The translations under genes and the position numbers were made by a program. The notes beneath the pieces were generated by a model, which was not told the DNA's origin, did no database searches, and saw only the letters and a program-made list of their open reading frames with translations. 17,572 nucleotides of DNA from an uncultured Eubacterium sp. (GTDB taxonomy: Bacteria; Bacillota; Clostridia; Lachnospirales; Lachnospiraceae), in NCBI GenBank assembly GCA_910584595.1, contig CAJUBQ010000094.1, forward strand, positions 1-17,572. Reading direction: 5' to 3'. Below, one piece after another: positions 6,413 to 13,852 of this stretch (its first letter is position 1; each line of letters begins with the position of its first letter).

Positions 6413-7864
6413 ATGAAGAAAAAGTTTTTGGCTGCTGTTTTGGCCGTCGCAATGGCAGTAGGCGTATCATTTACAGGTTCGGGAACAGTGATGGCAGCAG
6501 AAAGCGTTACCAATCTTGAAGAGAAAACGGCAGCCGATGATCAGATGGAGTTTATTCGGATTTCAGATGAAGAACTTTCAGAAAGTATTATTCCGGAAGA
6601 AACTATGAATGTGATAAGCAAGCAGTCCGGTAGGATAGCAGAAGCAGGCATTGCTCCATATGCGGATGAAGAAGATACGACAAACACAAATCCTAACCAT
6701 GCAGTTCCGGTATCAAATGACTCGGTATATCAGGGGGCAATTGAAAGCGAAAATGAAGTACGGTGGTATACATTTACACTTAGCCAGAAAAGCGCTGTAA
6801 CCATTTTCATGCAGGTAGCGGATACAATGGACGCAGATTTGTATATCTGTTCCGATGATTTTACTATTGTCGGAGGAAGTGCAAGCGAAGGTGCAGGGGT
6901 ATCAGAATTAGCGGGATCAGTGCTTGAATCAGGAACGTATTATCTTGCAATAGAAGGATATGAAGGAACAGGAAACTTTGCATTTATGTATTTCCAAAGC
7001 TCTGTTGATGCTGATTACGAGATTAACGATTCCACATCATCAGCAACAAACGTTGCGCTTAATTCGAGCATTGCAGGGGTTATAGACAGCCCTGTTGATA
7101 TTGATTACTACAAACTGACAGTAACAAACACTACGATAATGAGATATTCTATTTCATCTTCTATGGGTTATTCATTGGTTTATGCAGGAAAATCCGGTGA
7201 CAACGCGGCAATATATGCAGTTAATGGCGATGTAAACATGGTTAAGATGCTGCCGGGAACATACTATTTTGCGGTTTTAAGTGAAGATGACCAATATTCG
7301 GCTACCTCTATATATACAATCAACTTTCATAAAATTGCAGAATTGGCAAATGGCGGCGGTTCGGATATCATCGGCATATGTGAGAAAGCTGGTATTGTTT
7401 TTCAGGCAGATAGCGATGGGAGTAATTGTTATGTGAATGGCAATCCGATTGATTACAGTTATTCTTATGTGAATCACTTATCTAATTCCGCAGGTTCACA
7501 GAGTTACAATATTACAATTCGGAAGAGAAACGATGTATATGCATATCTTGGGGATGGTGAATTTGCGCCGAGTGCAGTATATTACCATAGTTCCACAAGA
7601 CCTGCTATGAACGTAGGCGGCAGACCAGCGCTGGAGCTTACATTTTATTCAGATACTGACTTTTATAGCATACATTGCAGATGTACAGGCGCTTATGATA
7701 TGAACAATTTTTGGGATGAAACAAATGTTGTTCAGGTGTTGATTGATCCCAGTACAGGAAAATTGATAGATATAGTGCAGTTCAACTACTACTATGATTT
7801 TGCGCCAGTGGGAACGAACTATATTACCATTACAAGACCATACACAATGACATTTTATCAATAA
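6413..7864 (+). CDS. Secreted protein with two PPC-like beta domains
   Basis: A 483-residue protein with a signal peptide (MKKKFLAAVLAVAMAVGVSF..., likely cut after VMA near residue 28). A linker follows to about residue 90. Two tandem domains resemble bacterial pre-peptidase C-terminal (PPC) beta-sandwiches. In the first (about 95-195) the pattern is NEVRWYTFTLSQKSAVTIFM, then DADLYIC, then LESGTYYLAIEGYEGTGNFA. In the second (about 200-306) it is DIDYYKLTV, then LPGTYYFAVLSEDDQYSA. The last 175 residues are Tyr/Asn-rich and unrecognised. No protease catalytic domain or sortase motif is visible, so this is a free secreted or surface-associated protein. It starts 45 bp after agrB with AAAGGTGG as ribosome binding site, so it is probably part of the quorum-sensing operon. 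The link to signalling is inferred from position. Confidence 0.75.
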   Translation: MKKKFLAAVLAVAMAVGVSFTGSGTVMAAESVTNLEEKTAADDQMEFIRISDEELSESIIPEETMNVISKQSGRIAEAGIAPYADEEDTTNTNPNHAVPVSNDSVYQGAIESENEVRWYTFTLSQKSAVTIFMQVADTMDADLYICSDDFTIVGGSASEGAGVSELAGSVLESGTYYLAIEGYEGTGNFAFMYFQSSVDADYEINDSTSSATNVALNSSIAGVIDSPVDIDYYKLTVTNTTIMRYSISSSMGYSLVYAGKSGDNAAIYAVNGDVNMVKMLPGTYYFAVLSEDDQYSATSIYTINFHKIAELANGGGSDIIGICEKAGIVFQADSDGSNCYVNGNPIDYSYSYVNHLSNSAGSQSYNITIRKRNDVYAYLGDGEFAPSAVYYHSSTRPAMNVGGRPALELTFYSDTDFYSIHCRCTGAYDMNNFWDETNVVQVLIDPSTGKLIDIVQFNYYYDFAPVGTNYITITRPYTMTFYQ

Positions 7865-7878
7865 AAGGAGGCATATCT

Positions 7879-8664
7879 ATGAAAGTTTCAGGTAATGACG
7901 GAATTAGCACAGCCGTTACAAGCAGTGTAGGTTATGCTAATGCTCCACAAAATACAGCTTCTAAAGATGTAAAAAAAGAGGAGCCAATTAAAATTGATAT
8001 TTCTCAGGAGGGCAGAGAGCAGTATAGAAAAAGTTTGGCTGTCCATACTCAAGGGAAAATGGGATTAGAATCAGTGAAGGCACAGAAAAATATCATAAAG
8101 CATTTACGCATGGATTCTGATTTTGAGTCTAAGTTCCATAAAGAAGCTGAAATGATGTCAGCGGCAGCAAAAGAAAAAGGAACAACAATGAGTATCAAGG
8201 ATAAGGCAGAGAACTATTTCAGTACATATGCAAAAATGTATGATGAAATCGTTCAGGGGTATGAAGCCGGAACCAGAGAGATTTATGTTTCTGAGGAATA
8301 TGGATACAGAAAGCTGACAAAAGAGGAGGAGCTTTCTGCACTGGATAAAGCTTTCGGAAAAATTGCAGGGGATTTTGAGAAACGGGAAACCATAAACCAG
8401 AATGCCCGTAACATAATTGAAGAAGGCTTTAAAAAGTTTGCGCCTTATAGGAAAGCAAGGTCTGGCAGTACAACGGCGGTTGCTGATAAAGAAACCAAAG
8501 CTGGCAGTACGACAACAACTACTGAAAAGGAAAGCGAAGAAACAACCAGTAACGTCATTGAGGGCATCAGCAAAAAGATGATTAATGCTGCTGATCTGTT
8601 TAAGGCGGGATATGGGAAAAGTGATTTGGAGACAGTTTTGGCAGGGATTAAGATGTATGGATAA
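7879..8664 (+). CDS. Uncharacterised protein without signal peptide (MKVSG-type N-terminus)
   Basis: A 261-residue hydrophilic protein, 14 bp after the PPC-like gene and preceded by AAAGGAGG. The N-terminus MKVSGNDGISTAVTSSVGYA is Ser/Gly/Asn-rich and resembles the starts of other Lachnospiraceae proteins of unknown role, including the gene at 9805 here (MTISGVGSYANSY). The middle (about 45-190) is largely helical (for example EEELSALDKAFGKIAGDFEK), followed by a Thr/Ser-rich linker (about 195-222) and a helical end. There is no membrane segment or Sec signal. I cannot assign a family. Its position suggests co-expression with agrB and the secreted proteins. Confidence 0.7.
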   Translation: MKVSGNDGISTAVTSSVGYANAPQNTASKDVKKEEPIKIDISQEGREQYRKSLAVHTQGKMGLESVKAQKNIIKHLRMDSDFESKFHKEAEMMSAAAKEKGTTMSIKDKAENYFSTYAKMYDEIVQGYEAGTREIYVSEEYGYRKLTKEEELSALDKAFGKIAGDFEKRETINQNARNIIEEGFKKFAPYRKARSGSTTAVADKETKAGSTTTTTEKESEETTSNVIEGISKKMINAADLFKAGYGKSDLETVLAGIKMYG

Positions 8665-8688
8665 TCAGATATAAAGTGTAATAAATAT

Positions 8689-9225
8689 TTTGCAGTCACA
8701 TATGCCGAAGATATAAGGAGGTATGTACTCATGAAAAAAGTGATTCCTTTTATTACATGTATTGCTATGTGCATGATGCTTGTTATGCCTGTATCAGCGG
8801 CAGAAGTGGCGCCAAAGGATGAAACTGCTACAATTACAGAAGAGTCGGTTGCATCAGTATATGCTACGAATTATTTCAGGAAGATTACAAAAAAGTTGAA
8901 TTCTGTATATGGGAATCCATCAGATATTGTAACTCTTTCGTCTGGTTCTGTAACGGGAAGTGATCCGCAGATTACATCAGTAACGTTATATTCTCGTGTA
9001 AGCTCTGGAAGTGATCCGTTTTATCTGTATGTGGTAGATCCAAATGGATACTTGGATTATTTCTTGGTAAGTTCAAGCGGAACCATTACAACAAATGACT
9101 TTAACGGTCTTGATCCTACTGGAGACTGGAAAATATGGATTGAGACAACAGGGGATGTATCGACAGCTACAATAACATTAATAGTAAATTATAAGTATTA
9201 ATATATAGAGCAATGTGACTGCAAA
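8689..9225. repeat. 13-bp inverted repeat bracketing the small secreted protein gene
   Basis: TTTGCAGTCACAT (8689-8701) recurs as its reverse complement ATGTGACTGCAAA (9213-9225). The two arms are perfect and bracket the gene at 8731-9201 within the two intergenic spaces. This could be coincidence, a remnant of an insertion, or paired regulatory sites. No transposase or recombinase lies between them. Confidence 0.45.
8731..9201 (+). CDS. Small secreted beta-sandwich protein
   Basis: A 156-residue protein with a Sec signal peptide (MKKVIPFITCIAMCMMLVMP, cut near VSA-AEV, about residue 24). The mature part has Ser/Thr/Gly/Tyr-rich alternating strands such as ITSVTLYSRVSSGSDPFYLY and ends DPTGDWKIWIETTGDVSTAT. 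The DPTGDWKIWIE segment resembles the closing strands of P-domain or PPC-like beta-sandwiches. No catalytic motif is seen. A strong AAGGAGG precedes the start. It is flanked by a 13-bp inverted repeat (8689-8701 and 9213-9225). Function unknown; it may be exported with the other products of the quorum-sensing region. Confidence 0.7.
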   Translation: MKKVIPFITCIAMCMMLVMPVSAAEVAPKDETATITEESVASVYATNYFRKITKKLNSVYGNPSDIVTLSSGSVTGSDPQITSVTLYSRVSSGSDPFYLYVVDPNGYLDYFLVSSSGTITTNDFNGLDPTGDWKIWIETTGDVSTATITLIVNYKY

Positions 9226-9246
9226 TTATTTTGGGAGGGAAATAGC

Positions 9247-9780
9247 ATGAATATCAATAAAAATAATATGAGTTCTCTGGTGAATAGACTTTTCTCACAA
9301 ATGAATAGAAATACGATGGATATACCAAGTCGGACAAATTCTAATGTCAATGGAGGGGTAAAATATAAGCATAGTTACTTATATTATGATGAAAACGGTG
9401 TACCTTTCCATTCAAAGGAAGAAGCTGACAGGTGTATAAAAGGAACGAATGGCAGTTGGAAAAAAATTGTGTCTGTATCTGACGAGGCAAAAGCAGAACT
9501 GGCAGATGTGGTGAAGCAGGATTTTATTAGCGCTAATGGTTTGGGAAAACCAGAAGGTAGCCAAAAGCCGGAGGTAATAAATAAATATTTAAATACCATT
9601 CCATCAAAACAACGTAATTCCGCAGCATGGACTTTACAACGGATGGCAGGAGATTATGCTACGAGAATGGAGAAGTTAGTAAGAGAGAACAATCCGGGCT
9701 GGAAACCGGGAGAGGCTTTTGACACAAGTATTTTAGATCAGCTTGACGGGACTCTCGGAGGTGTGGATTTCAAGGTGTAG
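9247..9780 (+). CDS. Uncharacterised cytoplasmic protein, 177 residues
   Basis: A hydrophilic protein starting MNINKNNMSSLVNRLFSQMN, preceded by GGGAGGG. A YKHSYLYYDENGVPFHSKEE segment (about 40-59) is followed by helical regions and a C-terminal part ENNPGWKPGEAFDTSILDQL. There is no signal peptide, membrane segment or recognised catalytic motif. It lies between the small secreted protein and the DUF6033-like gene, with 24 bp to the latter, so co-transcription is likely. The N-terminal Asn/Ser-rich start is shared in style with its neighbours at 7879 and 9805, so the three may use the same non-Sec route or partner. That is inference. Confidence 0.7.
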   Translation: MNINKNNMSSLVNRLFSQMNRNTMDIPSRTNSNVNGGVKYKHSYLYYDENGVPFHSKEEADRCIKGTNGSWKKIVSVSDEAKAELADVVKQDFISANGLGKPEGSQKPEVINKYLNTIPSKQRNSAAWTLQRMAGDYATRMEKLVRENNPGWKPGEAFDTSILDQLDGTLGGVDFKV

Positions 9781-9804
9781 AAAAATATTAAGGAGGAATT
9801 ATTT

Positions 9805-10596
9805 ATGACGATTTCTGGTGTAGGAAGTTATGCAAATAGTTATGAGAATTTGTATACTTCTAATCGGACTAAAAAAGGTGAAACAAGCGAGACATCTGAG
9901 GCAAAAGTAGAAACTGTAAAAAAAAGCAGCAATGAGGAATATTTAAAAACTTTACAGAAGCAGGTACCATATGTAAAATTGCAAACTGGATATGGGCTCA
10001 ATTCAAATAATGACGGTAAAGTGAATGTTGTGGATGTCAACCCTAAGCTCTTGGAGAAGATGCAGAATGATCCGAAGGCAGCAAAGGAATACAAGCAGCG
10101 ATTGAAAGACGTGGAAGCTGCTACAAAATGGGTTGATAATTTTGAAAAGTCAATGGGATATACTGCAATTTGCAGGCATGGCTATATAGATGAAAATGGT
10201 AATTTTTCTAATTTTGCCGTTGTAGTAAGAAAAGATGAATTGAATGAACGACTTCGTAAAGAAGCGTATGAAAATGCTGAGAAGCAGATTGAAAAAACTC
10301 GTGAGAATGCTCGCCAAAAGGCAGAACAAATTGCGGAAAAACTGGAAGAAAAAGCTGAAAAAGTTGAAGATGCACAGGAAAAAATAGCAATATCCGAAGG
10401 CGCTCAGGATAAAAATAATGCGGCAAAGGATAAGGCTGAAAAGTTACTTTCAGAGAAACTGGAAAATGTTGCTGATGGAGAAGTATATTTGGACAATAAA
10501 GATACGCAGGTAATCATTGAAGCTGCTAAAAATGAAGAAAAGAATACAAGCAAACAGTTTTCAGAGGCTGGAGAAAAATTTGATTTTAAAATTTAA
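9805..10596 (+). CDS. DUF6033-like protein with Lys/Glu-rich coiled coil
   Basis: A 263-residue protein preceded by AAGGAGGAA. The N-terminal part (MTISGVGSYANSYENLYTSN) and the core segment VPYVKLQTGYGLNSNNDGKV, followed by VNPKLLEKMQNDPKAAKEYK, match what I remember of DUF6033 proteins of Lachnospiraceae. The core ends near residue 150 (NFAVVVRKDELNERLRKEAY). Residues about 150-235 form a highly charged Lys/Glu/Ala helix likely to be coiled coil. No function is established for this family as far as I know. There is no signal peptide. It is the last gene before the RiPP promoter and is followed by a stem-loop at 10597-10631. Confidence 0.75.
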   Translation: MTISGVGSYANSYENLYTSNRTKKGETSETSEAKVETVKKSSNEEYLKTLQKQVPYVKLQTGYGLNSNNDGKVNVVDVNPKLLEKMQNDPKAAKEYKQRLKDVEAATKWVDNFEKSMGYTAICRHGYIDENGNFSNFAVVVRKDELNERLRKEAYENAEKQIEKTRENARQKAEQIAEKLEEKAEKVEDAQEKIAISEGAQDKNNAAKDKAEKLLSEKLENVADGEVYLDNKDTQVIIEAAKNEEKNTSKQFSEAGEKFDFKI

Positions 10597-10631
10597 TGTA
10601 ATGCAAGTCAAAATATACTGATTGCATTACA
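10597..10631 (+). terminator. Stem-loop at the end of the quorum-sensing operon
   Basis: TGTAATGCAA (10597-10606) and TTGCATTACA (10622-10631) form a perfect 10-bp stem with a 15-nt loop right after the DUF6033-like stop codon. No T-run follows, so it may be a 3'-end stabilising hairpin or a weak terminator instead of a strong intrinsic one. It marks the border to the RiPP promoter. Confidence 0.5.
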
Positions 10632-10646
10632 CTTAAGCAGCTTAAT

Positions 10647-10681
10647 AACTGGTGGTGCATAAAAATTATACAACTGGTGGT
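10647..10681 (+). promoter_or_regulatory. Direct repeats upstream of the RiPP precursor, probable LytTR operator
   Basis: AACTGGTGGT occurs at 10647-10656 and again at 10672-10681. The first copy runs on into GCA, creating TGGTGCA at 10653-10659, the same core as in the agrD operator (5545-5551). The distance between TGGTG cores is 22 or 25 bp depending on the alignment. An inverted repeat CCTGAC/GTCAGG (10687-10692 and 10701-10706) and a possible -10 TATAAC (10709-10714) follow before the precursor gene. I infer control by the LytTR regulator at 3449. The repeats are visible; their binding is not shown. Confidence 0.6.
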
Positions 10682-10743
10682 AAATACCTGACTTGATGTT
10701 GTCAGGAATATAACCATAAATATTATAGAAGGAGGTGAGTTAA

Positions 10744-10923
10744 ATGAAGAAATTAGGTAAGAAAGTAAAAGCACATGAAAACAGCTTGTCTGCATACTGT
10801 TCTTCTGCATGTACATGTCTTACTATTACCTGTACATGTTCAAGCACAAGCCATAATCCTACTGGAAATTATATGCAGGGAGAAGTAAAGGCAACTTCAG
10901 CAGGCACGATAGTTTGGCTGTAG
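10744..10923 (+). CDS. Cys-rich RiPP precursor, CLI_3235-like
   Basis: A 59-residue peptide preceded by GGAGGTGAG. It starts MKKLGKKVKAHENSLSAY, the typical leader of Clostridia CLI_3235-type bacteriocin precursors (MKKLGKK... then E-x-x-x-AY). The core has five Cys in CSSACTCLTITCTC (Cys19, 23, 25, 30, 32) with Ser/Thr-rich spacers, then a Gly/Ser/Thr tail ending in TIVWL. The radical SAM maturase gene follows about 140 bp downstream, and the rest of the maturation cluster after it. Such precursors are presumed to be crosslinked at Cys by the maturase; the exact chemistry is not shown here. A terminator-like hairpin between the precursor and the maturase genes fits strong precursor expression with partial readthrough. 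Confidence 0.88.
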   Translation: MKKLGKKVKAHENSLSAYCSSACTCLTITCTCSSTSHNPTGNYMQGEVKATSAGTIVWL

Positions 10924-11005
10924 GACAGTAGCTGGAAAAATTATTTTTCGGTAAACTGAGAGATTTTTGAAAAACGGTTTTTTCAGTGTTTTCATTGTAA
11001 TGTGC

Positions 11006-11050
11006 AAAGGGAGTTAAATTGTGTTTGTTTTTGCCAATTTAACTCTTTTT
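11006..11050 (+). terminator. Stem-loop/attenuator between precursor and maturase
   Basis: GAGTTAAATTG (11011-11021) and CAATTTAACTC (11035-11045) form a perfect 11-bp stem, extended outward by G-T and A-T pairs, with a 13-nt loop and a TTTTT run. The next gene starts 17 bp later with its own ribosome binding site. This looks like a rho-independent attenuator that gives more precursor than enzyme transcript, as is common in RiPP operons. Confidence 0.8.
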
Positions 11051-11066
11051 GATTTAGGAGGTATGA

Positions 11067-12503
11067 ATGAAAATAGACTCGTTATTTATCCATTTGATAA
11101 AGTTACATACAAAGTATTATTTGTATGATGTTAATACAAAAATGATTGTAAATATAAGTGAAGAATTATTTCATTTCCTGAAAAGAAATGAAAATTGTAA
11201 AACAGAAATAGAAATTCCTCATAAATTGGAAGATGAAGTCAGCAGGCTTTTGAAATATAACCTATTTAGTAAGACAGATATTGACTATGAAATAGAATAT
11301 CCTCAAAGCACGAATTTGGAAGAGATTTTAAATGACTGTATGAGAATTATGACATTGCAAGTAACGCAGAACTGTAATCTGCGTTGTAAATATTGTGTCT
11401 ATTCGGGTTCTTATTCCAACAGGGTTCACAGTAATAAACGGATGTCATTTGAAACGGCAAAAAGCGCCATTGATTTTTTGTATGAACATAGTAGCATGAC
11501 AGCATCAATAGGCATTGGTTTTTATGGAGGTGAACCGCTGCTTGAGTTTGATTTGTTAAAGAAATGCGTTGATTATGCAAAAAAGAGATTCATCGGCAAA
11601 GATTTAAGTTTTACACTGACAACGAATGCTACATTATTGACAGAAGAAATTATGAAATTTTTTGTGGAAAATAATTTTTTTGTAACCATTAGCTTTGATG
11701 GACCTCAAGTAATACAAGATAAGAACAGGGTTATGGCAGACGGAAAAAGTGGTTCTTTTAAGATAGTTATGGAAAATGTAGAAATGTTTTTAAATAAGTA
11801 TCCTGAATATTCTTGGCATGTCAGTTTTAATGCCGTATTGGACCCAACGAATGATTTTAGTTGTTCAAATGATTTCTTTATGAACTTTGAAACGGTAAAA
11901 AACATAACGGCAAATGGAGTGTTGGTTAGTACAGATGGATTAAAGAAGGAGTTAGAAAAGGATGAAACATTTTCCATAGCGTATGAATATGAAATGTTCA
12001 AGAATTTTTTATGTAGTTGTGGTAAATTGGATAAGATTGGAAGCAAGCTGTCTGTTGCCTATATTGAACAGTTGGAAAAGCTAGTTGCAAAAAGGGAAGT
12101 AGGAATTGAAAAAAATAAGAAATTTGCGCATCCCGGAGGACCATGTTTAATCGGAGTACATAAATTTTTTGTAAATGCGGATGGTAATTTTTACCCATGT
12201 GAGCGTGTTGATGAAAGTGCAAATGTTTCGAAGATAGGTGATATTAAGAGTGGATTTGATTTTGACAGAATCAAGGAACTGCTAAACATTGGTAAATTAA
12301 CGAAGAATGAATGCAAGAGCTGTTGGGCATTTCAATTCTGTATTCAATGTTTCCGCTCGGCGGTAGATGGGGATAAACTGTCAAAAGAAAAAAGACTGGC
12401 TAAATGTAAAAATTCCAAAATGAATGCAGAGGAATGCATAAAGGATTATATTGTATTAAAAGAATATCATTCTAAATTTGGAGAAGGATTAAGGAGGAAT
12501 TGA
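11067..12503 (+). CDS. ccpM: Radical SAM/SPASM peptide maturase (CcpM-like)
   Basis: A 478-residue enzyme. The N-terminal ~90 residues, including NISEELFHFLKR, resemble the precursor-binding region found in peptide maturases. The radical SAM core has CNLRCKYC (Cys103, Cys107, Cys110) for the SAM-binding 4Fe-4S cluster and YGGEPLLEF (about 153-161). The C-terminal SPASM-like region carries Cys360, 378, 416, 419, 425, 428, 447 and 457 for auxiliary clusters. These are features of Cys-rich peptide maturases such as the CLI_3235-class enzyme. The reaction is presumed to be a crosslink on the five-Cys precursor upstream, but the bond type cannot be read from sequence. AGGAGGT precedes the ATG. The next gene starts 1 bp after the stop, with its ribosome binding site inside the end of this gene. 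Confidence 0.93.
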   Translation: MKIDSLFIHLIKLHTKYYLYDVNTKMIVNISEELFHFLKRNENCKTEIEIPHKLEDEVSRLLKYNLFSKTDIDYEIEYPQSTNLEEILNDCMRIMTLQVTQNCNLRCKYCVYSGSYSNRVHSNKRMSFETAKSAIDFLYEHSSMTASIGIGFYGGEPLLEFDLLKKCVDYAKKRFIGKDLSFTLTTNATLLTEEIMKFFVENNFFVTISFDGPQVIQDKNRVMADGKSGSFKIVMENVEMFLNKYPEYSWHVSFNAVLDPTNDFSCSNDFFMNFETVKNITANGVLVSTDGLKKELEKDETFSIAYEYEMFKNFLCSCGKLDKIGSKLSVAYIEQLEKLVAKREVGIEKNKKFAHPGGPCLIGVHKFFVNADGNFYPCERVDESANVSKIGDIKSGFDFDRIKELLNIGKLTKNECKSCWAFQFCIQCFRSAVDGDKLSKEKRLAKCKNSKMNAEECIKDYIVLKEYHSKFGEGLRRN

Positions 12504-12504
12504 T

Positions 12505-13566
12505 ATGAATATGAATGAATTATGTGTAGCAGTTTTTCCTGTAGATGAGGATTTTTTGCACTTACCGAATCATGATATAATACAATTAGAAGGACAGGAA
12601 CAAAAGATAACATATTATTTGACATTGAGTGGCTGGAATATTGCAAGTTCTAATCATATCATAGATGTTATTGACAAATTTGATTTCAGCCAGTTGGATG
12701 TACTTGTACTAGTTAATTCATATCATTTCTTGGAACATAAGGTTATTGAAGATATTATCAGAATAGCAGCAAAGAATAATATAGGGATTTATTGGGCCAG
12801 GGATGATAGAGATGTAGACAGACAGGCTATAGAGGAAATGTCGGACGAATTAAAGGTGTGTACATCATTTATTTGTAATGAAGTCGCTGCTGATACAAAT
12901 ACAGTGCTGCATAATTTTGATATGCCCATTGTAAGTATAGCGGGAGTTGGTCCATATGTTCAGAAGTTTCAGGTAGGACTCAAACTTAAGAATGACTTCG
13001 AGGGCGCTGGATATAAAACCTTATATATAAGCTCTCGTAGGGAAGGGGTGTTATTTGGAGCAAGGATATTTCCAGAGTTTCTTTTTAAGAATGGTATGAG
13101 TTTTTCGGAAAAAATTTATGGAATTAATCATTACATCGAAAAATTATGCCAAGAAGAACAGCCAGATGTTATATTGATTAGTGTTCCTGGTGAAACAATG
13201 GAATTGAGCCAAAAACATAAATTAGATTTCGGGTACTTAGCCAGCATTATTTTTTCAGCAATCAAGCCAGATGTATCTATATTAAATTTATATAATCTGA
13301 AATATACAGATGAATTTTTAGAAGAACAGACGAATTATTGTAAATATCGTTTTGGTACGATTTTGGACTTGTTTTATGTTACATATACAGGAATTGTTGA
13401 ATCATCATTACAGGAAGCATGGATACAATATTATCATGCAGATAAAATATACGATGACTTACTGAAAAAAAACAAGTTGTTTCATGAAGCAGATTTAATG
13501 AATGGTCTATTTTTTAAGCAGATTATGAATATTTTGACAGAATACGGTTCGATAGATTTTATGTGA
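12505..13566 (+). CDS. Peptide maturation system protein (TIGR04066-like)
   Basis: A 353-residue cytoplasmic protein placed between the radical SAM gene and the acyl-carrier-related gene, as in CLI_3235-type RiPP clusters. Segments such as PIVSIAGVGPYVQKFQVGLK, then GYKTLYISSR, then GVLFGARIFPEFLFK give a Rossmann/NTPase-like look, and PDVILISVPGE follows. There is no clear Walker A motif GxxxxGK[ST]. The family has no assigned reaction as far as I know; it is thought to assist maturation or export. The start ATG (12505) is served by AAGGAGG inside the maturase gene. Its assignment rests on the context and on general resemblance. Confidence 0.75.
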   Translation: MNMNELCVAVFPVDEDFLHLPNHDIIQLEGQEQKITYYLTLSGWNIASSNHIIDVIDKFDFSQLDVLVLVNSYHFLEHKVIEDIIRIAAKNNIGIYWARDDRDVDRQAIEEMSDELKVCTSFICNEVAADTNTVLHNFDMPIVSIAGVGPYVQKFQVGLKLKNDFEGAGYKTLYISSRREGVLFGARIFPEFLFKNGMSFSEKIYGINHYIEKLCQEEQPDVILISVPGETMELSQKHKLDFGYLASIIFSAIKPDVSILNLYNLKYTDEFLEEQTNYCKYRFGTILDLFYVTYTGIVESSLQEAWIQYYHADKIYDDLLKKNKLFHEADLMNGLFFKQIMNILTEYGSIDFM

Positions 13567-13573
13567 GGTGTAT

Positions 13574-13852
13574 ATGGAAGATAATAGAAAAAGCATAAAG
13601 AATAGGTTAGATAATATTTTTATAGAAAAAATGGGTTACTTAGTTAACAGGCTTACAGATGATCAGCGCTCAAAAAGTTTGTTGAGTGATAGCGCTGGTA
13701 TGCAGGCAAGGGATTTGCTGAAACTTTATATGGAATTGGAAAAAGAATTTCATATTGATTTCAATCCGCTTGTGTTAGAGGGAAACTTTGATAAATATGA
13801 CTGTTTATTAGAATATATTATAAGTAAAACCGGAGAAAAGAATGTCAATTAA
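13574..13852 (+). CDS. Small acyl-carrier-related protein of the RiPP cluster
   Basis: A 92-residue acidic protein. I chose ATG 13574 because GAGGTG lies just upstream; an in-frame GTG at 13568 would add two residues. The central region LSDSAGMQARDLLKLYMELE, followed by KEFHIDF, resembles an acyl-carrier fold: a DS pair, then a helix and an ExxF-I/V-type turn. CLI_3235-type RiPP clusters carry an ACP-related protein at this position. The Ser of DSAG is in the place of the usual pantetheine-carrying Ser (DSL), but Leu is replaced by Ala, so attachment is uncertain. It overlaps the subtilase-like gene by 11 bp. Confidence 0.7.
   Translation: MEDNRKSIKNRLDNIFIEKMGYLVNRLTDDQRSKSLLSDSAGMQARDLLKLYMELEKEFHIDFNPLVLEGNFDKYDCLLEYIISKTGEKNVN

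Noticed and set aside
10960..10992. TGAAAAACGGTTTTTTCA hairpin
   Set aside because: The 7-bp A/T stem is weak and lies in AT-rich sequence, while a much stronger hairpin follows at 11006.
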